Shown here piece after piece: positions 5,431-11,109 of a stretch of 11,109 nt of DNA; position 1 is the stretch's first letter; each line of letters begins with the position of its first letter. The notes beneath the pieces are model-generated. The model did no database searches and was not told the DNA's origin. It saw nothing but the letters and a program-made list of their open reading frames with translations. This DNA comes from Clostridia bacterium. Its GTDB lineage: Bacteria; Bacillota_A; Clostridia; Christensenellales; Aristaeellaceae. The translations under genes were made by a program, and so were the position numbers. The stretch is from the NCBI GenBank assembly GCA_017530275.1, contig JAFXMP010000215.1:1-11109 (forward strand), given 5' to 3'.

Positions 5431-7776
5431 TTATTGATAGATGGATGATACCGTGAAAACCTGGAGTTCAAGCACCTGCACCTCTCCCTCCCCAAACAGC
5501 CTGATCTCCTGAGCTGTCGGGTCAGCATACGAACGGACGCTGATGGCTTTATCGGCGTTAAAGTAGCCTTCCACCAGGGATCGGTCAATGAAGATTTCCA
5601 TGGTGAGTTGTCCGTCCTTGAGGGGAACTTCCCCTTCCACCACGGAAGCCTTGGCGTCCTTGGCCCGGTTGCTGGTGAAGCCGTCCATGGTGCCCTTCGC
5701 CGTGTAGTAAGTGAAAGATGTATAATTTCTCCGCCCTTGGGCTTTGCAGGTCAGGCCGAAATCCTGCTGATCCTGCGGCGCAAGTACCGCTTTGATATAC
5801 AGCAGATCGCCGCTCACACTTTTGAGCGCTTCATTGGCGGCCTCCATGGTAACGTTATCCAGGGAGATCAGCTCTTCATCCAGCAGGCTGTACACCCGCT
5901 CGTCTGGCACGATGCACACGCCGGTGCCCTCGTCGTTCAGAAAAATATTCCGGGTCAGGCCCACAGCATGGGCCCAGCCCGCGGCCGCCTGCTCCGGGCC
6001 GGGGCGCTGATCCTGCATAATGGAGAACACGCAGACGTTTCCGGTCACAGGATCAAGCAGCACGCTGGGGCCGGTGAACACGTTGCCGCCGTAATCCAGC
6101 AGTTTGGGCAGGGCAAAGTCTTCATCCGGGATGAATTTCCCGGCTTCCTTGTCAAAATCGCCCAGGAAATAATACACCTTGTTGTCCGCGATGCTGGCAG
6201 GTGCGGGAGAAATGAAGAAAGCGTATTTTGTGATGTCACCCGCTTTATTCGTCAGCGGCAGCAGAATGGGCAGTTCCCAGCTGGTGCCGTAGACCACGGA
6301 CTGGTTTTCCATCTCATAGATCGGTCCTTTGTACTGCCAATCCATGTCAATGGCGCCGTCAGGCAGCACCTCCAGCCGATCCGTCACATACAGGAGCGCT
6401 GTGCCGCCGCCCGCTTCCGTGCCGGAGCAGACCAGCATGTACCAATCGTCGCCCTCTTTCCAGATGTGGGAATCCCGGAATTCACCCGCTTTGCCCTGGC
6501 CGGGCTGCTGGGCGATGGCCAATTCGGGATAAATGACCCATTCGGTCAGCTCCGGATCGTTCAAATCGGCGGGATACGCCGCGCCGATATTCTGGTTGGA
6601 GATCAGGCCGTCCCTGCGGAAGCTGTCGTTGCCCGCGGTAAAGAACAGGATGGGCACGCCGTTCTTATCCAGCGCCGCGCCGCCGGACCATACGCCGTCC
6701 GGCACAACCGAATTTTCCGTGGGAACAATGGCGTCCTGAATCTGCCGCCAATGCACGGTATCCTCGCTGACCAAATGGCCCCAGCATATATTCCGCCAAT
6801 AGGTGCCAATGGAATTGCTCTGGAAGAACAGGTGATACAGGCCGTTGTAGTACACCGGGGCGTGGGGCTCGTTCATCCAGTGCTGATAGGGCCCGCCGTG
6901 ATACTGAGTTTTGTAAATGTCCCCGGTCAGGATGTTCTCCAGGCCGATGGCTTCATAGGGAATTTCGCCGGGGGCCTGATCCGCCAAAGCCGCGATTTCC
7001 GTATCGGACAGCGCTGTATCGTACAGGCGCAGTTCGTCCATCAATCCCGAGAACATTTGATAGTTCCCGGCGGCAATCTGCTCGCCGTAGGCGTTTTTGC
7101 CGATGAGCAGCGATTCTTTCACCGCAGGCGCGATCACGGAATCATCAAATACGGGCGAATAAGCAACCCTTTCTCCGTTCAGGTAAATGGACATGGCGTC
7201 CTCTTCCCCGTCAAAAACCGCCGCCACATGGTTCCAGGCATTGCGTTCCAGTCGGGCATCCTTCGCCCAGAGGGTAAACCAGTCGTCCTCGGTGCCGACC
7301 TGGAAGCACAGTCGGCCAAAACGCTGATAGCCCAGCAAGAAGCCCTGGTTCCCCGGCTGATAATACTGGCCGACGATAGCGGTCACATGCGCGTTGCCGG
7401 AGGAGGCGGCGTTGGGATCATCCCATTCAAAGGCCCGAGGAGCCACCCACACGCTAATGGTCAGAGCATCGCCCGAAACGCAGAGTTCCTTGGCATCATA
7501 AGCCACATAGGTGGACGCGCCGTCAAACAGCAGCGATCCGCCCGCCACGCCGATCTCCCGCCATTGGGGCTCCATGCTGTCGGTGTAGGCGGGAGCCAGG
7601 TATTGATACTGAACGTTCGCCTCATCCAGGTGTCCGCTTGCGTCCTGAACAGACGCGCCTTGACCCTCGTCAAAGGGAAGGTACAGCAAAAGATCATCCT
7701 GCTGCGCTGTTTCCGCGGATGCAGAAGGAATCAGCAGCGTCAGGATCAGCAATATCACAAGCAATCTTTTCTTCAT
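5431..7776 (-). CDS. Secreted LamG-GH32 enzyme, candidate levanase/inulinase with NEPHAP variant motif
   Basis: With the start at 7776 this is 781 residues. A signal peptide (MKKRLLVILLILTLLIPSASA) ends at residue 21. Residues about 30-265 form a concanavalin-like LamG module (LLLYLPFDEGQG, LTISVWVAP, WNHVAAVFDG, SGLMDELRLYDTALSD). The GH32 five-bladed propeller follows from about 290: HWMNEPHAPVYYNGLYHLFF (299-318), WSGGAAL (363-369), GEFRDSHIW (431-439) and SWELPILLPL (499-508). The C-terminal beta-sandwich contains IFIDRSLVEGYF (728-739). Predicted nucleophile is Glu303 in place of the usual Asp of WMNDPNG; Asp435 stabilises the transition state and Glu501 is the acid/base. All three are acidic, so activity is plausible. 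There is no cell-wall anchor. It should hydrolyse fructans outside the cell. It follows the intracellular GH32 by 44 bases in one operon. Confidence 0.88.
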   Translation of the reverse strand: MKKRLLVILLILTLLIPSASAETAQQDDLLLYLPFDEGQGASVQDASGHLDEANVQYQYLAPAYTDSMEPQWREIGVAGGSLLFDGASTYVAYDAKELCVSGDALTISVWVAPRAFEWDDPNAASSGNAHVTAIVGQYYQPGNQGFLLGYQRFGRLCFQVGTEDDWFTLWAKDARLERNAWNHVAAVFDGEEDAMSIYLNGERVAYSPVFDDSVIAPAVKESLLIGKNAYGEQIAAGNYQMFSGLMDELRLYDTALSDTEIAALADQAPGEIPYEAIGLENILTGDIYKTQYHGGPYQHWMNEPHAPVYYNGLYHLFFQSNSIGTYWRNICWGHLVSEDTVHWRQIQDAIVPTENSVVPDGVWSGGAALDKNGVPILFFTAGNDSFRRDGLISNQNIGAAYPADLNDPELTEWVIYPELAIAQQPGQGKAGEFRDSHIWKEGDDWYMLVCSGTEAGGGTALLYVTDRLEVLPDGAIDMDWQYKGPIYEMENQSVVYGTSWELPILLPLTNKAGDITKYAFFISPAPASIADNKVYYFLGDFDKEAGKFIPDEDFALPKLLDYGGNVFTGPSVLLDPVTGNVCVFSIMQDQRPGPEQAAAGWAHAVGLTRNIFLNDEGTGVCIVPDERVYSLLDEELISLDNVTMEAANEALKSVSGDLLYIKAVLAPQDQQDFGLTCKAQGRRNYTSFTYYTAKGTMDGFTSNRAKDAKASVVEGEVPLKDGQLTMEIFIDRSLVEGYFNADKAISVRSYADPTAQEIRLFGEGEVQVLELQVFTVSSIYQ

Positions 7777-7782
7777 CTGTTT

Positions 7783-7788
7783 CCTCCT
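7783..7788 (-). promoter_or_regulatory. Ribosome binding site deciding the LamG-GH32 start
   Basis: On the minus strand AGGAGG lies 6 bases before the ATG at 7776. A longer in-frame reading from an ATG at 7821 would add 15 residues (starting MLSLFVFRSIVRRKQ), pass through this site, and put a charged stretch ahead of the signal peptide, so it is rejected. Confidence 0.85.
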
Positions 7789-7820
7789 GACAATCGACCT
7801 AAAAACAAACAGGGAAAGCA

Positions 7821-9290
7821 TTATTTCAAATGGTGCGCTTCAACAGATACGGGCAGCGGAGCATCCGCGGCAAACGTGATGCCATCCGCTTCCAACGGAG
7901 TGGGAATCAGGGAGGTGACCACCCGCTCTCCGCCGTTGATAAATAGTTCAACGCTTTCTTTGTCCAGCAGCAGGCGCAGGGTCAGCACCCCATTTTTCAC
8001 TTCCGCCTTCACATGGCGGGTATGGGCGATATCCCGATGCGAACCGCCGTGGCTGCGGTCAAACACCAATTCGCCCCGGGCCAGATCGCAGCGAATTTCA
8101 ATGTAATGGCTTTTGTCCTTGGCCATATGCAGGGTAAAGCGGCGGCAAGCGCTGTTTTGCGCATGAAGGGTGACGGTCATATCCAGCAGCCTTCCCTTCA
8201 CGCCCTGCAGGGCTGTTTCTTCGCAAACCGTTACGCTGTCGTGGCGCACGGTATCCTGCCAAAGGGTTTCGATTTCCCGTACAGGGCGCTGGCAGAGCCG
8301 ATCATTCTCAATGAACACTTCCCGGGGCATGCTCATCTGGGCATACCAGGGGTGGCGGCGTGGCGCTTCCTTGCAGGTTTCCCAGTTGTCCATCCAGCCG
8401 ATCAGGATGCGCCGTCCATCGGGAGCCAGCGTGGTTTGGGAGGCGTAGAAGGTCAGACCGTGATCCACCGGCTGGATGCTTTCCCGGACGAAGCGATGCT
8501 CCTTTTTATCATACTGCCCCAGAATAGCCACGGTGCCGTAGCCCGCGTGGAATTCCTCCCGGGCGTGCATTTCCTGGGGACTGACCAGCAGCACCTGTTT
8601 TCCATCCAGGGAGAAGAAATCCGGGCATTCCCACATGCGTCCGTATTCGTTATCGCTGGCATCCAGCTCCGTCACAAAATGCCAGTCCAGCCCGTCGAAG
8701 CTTTTCAGCAGCAGGATCGCGCCCTGCTTTTTTTCATGCCGGTTGGCGGCGGCCATATAGTACATCCCGTCTTCCCGCCAGATCTTGGGGTCCCGGAAAT
8801 CATATTCGCTGTACCCCTCCGGCAGATGGGCATGACGCACCACGGGATTCAGCAGGGATTTTTCAAAGTCGATGCCGTCCCCCACCGCCACGCACTGGGC
8901 CTGGGTCTCCCGGCGGAATGTGCCCGCGGGCTGAACGCCGGTATAACACAGCATCAGCTTGCCATCCGGCATTTCCACCGCGCTGCCGGAGAAGCAGCCC
9001 CCCGCGTCTGCGGCGGTATCGGGAGCCAAGGCGCAGGGCATATACGTCCAATGCAGCAGGTTCTCGCTCACGGCATGACCCCAGTGCATCGGGCCCCACT
9101 GCCGGGAGAAGGGATGATACTGATAAAACAAGTGATACTGCCCCTTATACCAGCAGAACCCGTTGGGGTCGTTCATCCAGCCAACCAGCGGCGTCAGGTG
9201 AAACAATGGGCGTTCATCCGCGGACACCTTCATGGCCTGCTCCCGCTCAAAATCTCTCACTCTGTCCAGGGGCGTTGGGTTCTTACTCAT
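7821..9290 (-). CDS. Intracellular GH32 beta-fructofuranosidase / sucrose-6-phosphate hydrolase type
   Basis: This complete 489-residue protein has the usual length of cytoplasmic GH32 enzymes and no signal peptide. The propeller shows all canonical motifs: HLTPLVGWMNDPNGF (31-45) with nucleophile Asp41, WGPMHWGHAVS (65-75), CFSGSAV (99-105), YDFRDPKIW (163-171) with Asp167, and MWECPDFF (219-226) with acid/base Glu221. LIGWMDNW (296-303) and the beta-sandwich signature LLDKESVELFIN (441-452) complete the fold. Such enzymes cleave terminal beta-fructosyl bonds of sucrose, sucrose-6-phosphate or short fructooligosaccharides. No PTS sucrose transporter is visible and an ABC binding protein precedes it, so unphosphorylated fructooligosaccharides such as inulobiose are the likelier substrate; this is inference. 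It lies 147 bases after the binding-protein gene, across a hairpin, and 44 bases before the secreted GH32. Confidence 0.93.
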   Translation of the reverse strand: MSKNPTPLDRVRDFEREQAMKVSADERPLFHLTPLVGWMNDPNGFCWYKGQYHLFYQYHPFSRQWGPMHWGHAVSENLLHWTYMPCALAPDTAADAGGCFSGSAVEMPDGKLMLCYTGVQPAGTFRRETQAQCVAVGDGIDFEKSLLNPVVRHAHLPEGYSEYDFRDPKIWREDGMYYMAAANRHEKKQGAILLLKSFDGLDWHFVTELDASDNEYGRMWECPDFFSLDGKQVLLVSPQEMHAREEFHAGYGTVAILGQYDKKEHRFVRESIQPVDHGLTFYASQTTLAPDGRRILIGWMDNWETCKEAPRRHPWYAQMSMPREVFIENDRLCQRPVREIETLWQDTVRHDSVTVCEETALQGVKGRLLDMTVTLHAQNSACRRFTLHMAKDKSHYIEIRCDLARGELVFDRSHGGSHRDIAHTRHVKAEVKNGVLTLRLLLDKESVELFINGGERVVTSLIPTPLEADGITFAADAPLPVSVEAHHLK

Positions 9291-9295
9291 AGAAA

Positions 9296-9301
9296 CCTCC
9301 T
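9296..9301 (-). promoter_or_regulatory. Ribosome binding site deciding the intracellular GH32 start
   Basis: AGGAGG lies 5 bases before the ATG at 9290 on the minus strand. An in-frame ATG at 9305 would give five extra residues (MQEVS) and overlap this site, so 9290 is preferred. Confidence 0.8.
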
Positions 9302-9362
9302 GCACGAACCGACCAGATATTGCTGGGGGAATATCTCATTTCTGATTGCGTCTTTTTCTATT

Positions 9363-9378
9363 TGTCAATGGTTTGACA
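9363..9378. promoter_or_regulatory. 16-base inverted repeat between binding-protein and GH32 genes
   Basis: TGTCAA-TGGT-TTGACA is a perfect 6-base-arm inverted repeat, about 70 bases upstream of the GH32 start and just after the hairpin at 9394-9419. Each arm reads as a TTGACA -35 box on one strand, but no convincing -10 follows at 16-18 bases. It could be an operator for an internal promoter; which regulator would bind is unknown. It only loosely resembles a CcpA cre site. Confidence 0.35.
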
Positions 9379-9393
9379 TGATTTTTTGGAAAG

Positions 9394-9419
9394 CCGGAGA
9401 CCGACTGACCGGTCTCCGG
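9394..9419 (-). terminator. Strong intercistronic hairpin after the binding-protein gene
   Basis: CCGGAGACCG and CGGTCTCCGG form a perfect 10-base stem with a six-base loop, 18 bases past the stop codon of the binding-protein gene. On the minus strand it is followed by CTTTCC and then A residues, not a proper T-run. It is therefore likelier to be a leaky terminator or a 3' stabiliser than a full stop. This would leave the binding protein made in excess over the enzymes, a common arrangement for ABC systems. Confidence 0.6.
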
Positions 9420-9437
9420 TGTGATAGAAGCTTGCGA

Positions 9438-11054
9438 TTACTTCGCGGCCAGATAACGGTCATAAACGGACTGATAGATTTCCAACAGCTCGCTCATGCC
9501 GCAGCGGTTCAGATAGTTCTTGTAGGTTTCCCATTCCGCGTCGGTGGGGCCGCCGTTCTTCAGCCACAGGGCTTCCTGCTCGGAAACAGCGCGCTCAAAG
9601 TCGGCACGGTAGAAGTCGATATCGTCCAGTTCGTCCTCAGTGAAAACGCAGTCCTGGGGATAGAAGGTGAAGTCGGTCACATAGTTGAACCAGAAGTCGT
9701 AGATGTCAGCCAGGCGCTCCATGGCGCGGTCTTCCATGTAGAAGTATTCATTGTAGTATTCGCTCAGGATCAGCTTGGGACCGGCCACTTCGTACTGGCC
9801 CTTCAGCTCGCCGGCGGATTTGCCGAACTTCTGCTGGGCTTCTTCGGTGGTGATGGACTTCCACATGCCCTTTTCATCCTGCTCGGTGAAGTACACGCCG
9901 ATGGGGCCGTACTGCAGCTGCATCACGATGTCGCCCTGATACCACAGGTCATAGAAGGAAAGCAGCTTGGCGGGGTCCTTGCAGCGGTTGGTGATGGACA
10001 GCTGGCCGGAGTTGGTGGCGCCGCCGGTGCGCAGGTTCACGTTATGGGTGCCGTCGGGGCCGTCCAGGATGGGCAGATACACATAATCCTTAGCGTACTG
10101 ACCGGTGATTTCAGGGATTTCCCACCAGGTGGTCACGCCCACGCGGCCGCCGGAGCACTTGGCGATCAGCTGATTGGTATCCTGGGAGAACATTTCCAGA
10201 TCCATCAGGCCTTCGGCGAACCAATCATGGAAATAGGTGATGGCAGCACGGTAATTGTCGTCGTCAGAGAGGAAATTCACTTTTCCGTCCGCGCCCACCA
10301 CCAGGTCGGCGCACACGTCGTTGGGCCAGTTGGTGAAGCCGAAGCCCGCATAGAACACGTTCTGGCCCCAGCACCACTGGTCAAAGCCGGTGCTCATGGG
10401 GATGGTGCTGCCGGCGGCCAGGCCGTAGTACTTGGCGGCCATATCGTTTTCCTTGAAAGCGACCAGCACGTCATGCAGCTGATCCAGCGTGGTTGGCATT
10501 TCCAGACCCAGATCGTCCAGCCAGGCCTTGTTGATCATAGAGAACTGGGGCACGGAAAAGATAGAGAAATCCTTTTCCCGGCCAATACCGGCTGTGCCCA
10601 TCTGCTCACCGGCGGGCAGACCGTAAATCTTGCCGTCGCTCATAGTGATAGCGGCCCTGATTTCGGGCTTCTCTTCCAGGATGGCGGAGAGATGGGGCAT
10701 GATTTCGGGAGTAATATAAGGGGTCAGGTCGATGAAGGTGCCGGAAGAGCCGTAGCGCATCAGATCATAGTTGCTGAAGCCGATGCCCTGGAAGGCGTCG
10801 TAAGGGTTGTTGCTGGTGGCGTTGCCGCTCAGACGGGTACCAACCACTTCGCCCAGGCTGTCAGACCAGGTTTCCCATTCGATCTTGATACCGGCCTGCT
10901 CCTGCAGGGCGTTGAGCACGTCTTTGTACTGGTAGTCGTCGGACAGGGCGGAACGGGCGGACAGCACCTTGAAGGTGGGCTCTTCCGCGGAAGCGAAGGA
11001 AGCCAGAGACAGCACCATCATCAGGGCCAGGAGAAGAGATACGAGCTTTTTCAT
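9438..11054 (-). CDS. Sugar ABC transporter substrate-binding protein, LplA type
   Basis: This complete 538-residue protein has an N-terminal Sec signal (MKKLVSLLLALMMVLSLASF) with probable cleavage after ASA at residue 23. The mature part is a large family 1 extracellular solute-binding protein of the LplA-like subgroup, about 500-560 residues: VLNALQEQAGIKIEWE, GTFIDLTPYI, DGKIYGLPAG, MINKAWLDDLGLEMPTTLDQ, GRVGVTTWWE and a C-terminus rich in Tyr, Trp and acidic residues. No lipobox cysteine is present, unusual for a Gram-positive binding protein. It should capture oligosaccharides outside the cell for ABC permeases. None is seen here; they probably lie beyond the right edge, upstream in the same direction. 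The ATG follows AAGGAGG by 7 bases. Adjacent GH32 genes suggest fructooligosaccharides as ligand, by context only. Confidence 0.9.
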   Translation of the reverse strand: MKKLVSLLLALMMVLSLASFASAEEPTFKVLSARSALSDDYQYKDVLNALQEQAGIKIEWETWSDSLGEVVGTRLSGNATSNNPYDAFQGIGFSNYDLMRYGSSGTFIDLTPYITPEIMPHLSAILEEKPEIRAAITMSDGKIYGLPAGEQMGTAGIGREKDFSIFSVPQFSMINKAWLDDLGLEMPTTLDQLHDVLVAFKENDMAAKYYGLAAGSTIPMSTGFDQWCWGQNVFYAGFGFTNWPNDVCADLVVGADGKVNFLSDDDNYRAAITYFHDWFAEGLMDLEMFSQDTNQLIAKCSGGRVGVTTWWEIPEITGQYAKDYVYLPILDGPDGTHNVNLRTGGATNSGQLSITNRCKDPAKLLSFYDLWYQGDIVMQLQYGPIGVYFTEQDEKGMWKSITTEEAQQKFGKSAGELKGQYEVAGPKLILSEYYNEYFYMEDRAMERLADIYDFWFNYVTDFTFYPQDCVFTEDELDDIDFYRADFERAVSEQEALWLKNGGPTDAEWETYKNYLNRCGMSELLEIYQSVYDRYLAAK

Positions 11055-11088
11055 GGGGAATCCTCCTTTTTATTGGTTGTATGATTGC

Positions 11089-11103
11089 AGCGCATCATGC
11101 GCT
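11089..11103. promoter_or_regulatory. Perfect 15-base palindrome upstream of the binding-protein gene
   Basis: AGCGCAT-C-ATGCGCT has perfect 7-base arms around one central base, 35 bases before the ATG at 11054. It may be an operator, or a small hairpin in the leader or at the end of an upstream gene. There is no T-run after it on the minus strand, so it is not a standard terminator. No promoter could be placed between it and the gene. Confidence 0.4.
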
Positions 11104-11109
11104 TAGGAA

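Noticed and set aside
9320..9370. Internal promoter for the intracellular GH32 based on TTGACA on the minus strand
   Set aside because: The -35 match is perfect, but no -10-like hexamer occurs at a workable distance; the nearest, GATATT, is about 27 bases away.
5608..11084. Very long open frames on the plus strand (5608-8106 and 8013-11084) opposite the GH32 and binding-protein genes
   Set aside because: They mirror real genes with recognised domains on the other strand, have no family motifs, are rich in Gly, His and Gln as expected of an antisense reading of GC-rich codons, and lack convincing ribosome binding sites.

Overview
The window looks like a carbohydrate-utilisation locus from a Gram-positive anaerobe of the Clostridia, perhaps a Christensenellales-like gut bacterium. 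Supporting signs are strong AGGAGG-type ribosome binding sites, sigma-A style promoters, short Lys-rich Sec signal peptides ending in Ala-x-Ala, and an LplA-type sugar-binding protein. The taxonomic guess is inference. There are no tRNA or rRNA genes, no CRISPR array and no insertion sequence.

Layout: (1) 1-428, minus strand, is the 5' part of a HAD-superfamily phosphatase gene cut by the left edge. (2) 429-617 is a divergent promoter region. (3) 618-3593, plus strand, is a three-gene operon: a LacI/ScrR-like regulator, a DUF2961/GH172 enzyme and an esterase-D-type alpha/beta hydrolase. (4) 3594-4605 is a degraded stretch holding a broken LacI-family gene and a short unexplained open frame. 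It ends in the terminator of the opposite operon. (5) 4606-11054, minus strand, is a four-gene operon converging on the first. In transcription order it encodes a sugar ABC solute-binding protein, an intracellular GH32, a secreted LamG-GH32 and a small secreted carbohydrate-binding-like protein.

Proposed joint function: beta-fructan or fructooligosaccharide use. The secreted LamG-GH32 and the small secreted protein would act on or bind fructan outside the cell. The binding protein would deliver oligosaccharides to permeases, which are not in the window and probably lie beyond the right edge. The cytoplasmic GH32 would release fructose. The GH172 enzyme fits a role on alpha-fructofuranosyl linkages such as difructose dianhydride I, a substrate known for one characterised GH172 branch. 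The regulator carries the IGYDGT signature I associate with sucrose/fructan repressors.

The most notable points are the GH172 plus two-GH32 combination, the Asp-to-Glu change at the predicted GH32 nucleophile (NEPHAP), the free-standing form of a domain usually fused to GH32 enzymes, an apparently non-lipidated binding protein, and the decayed second regulator.
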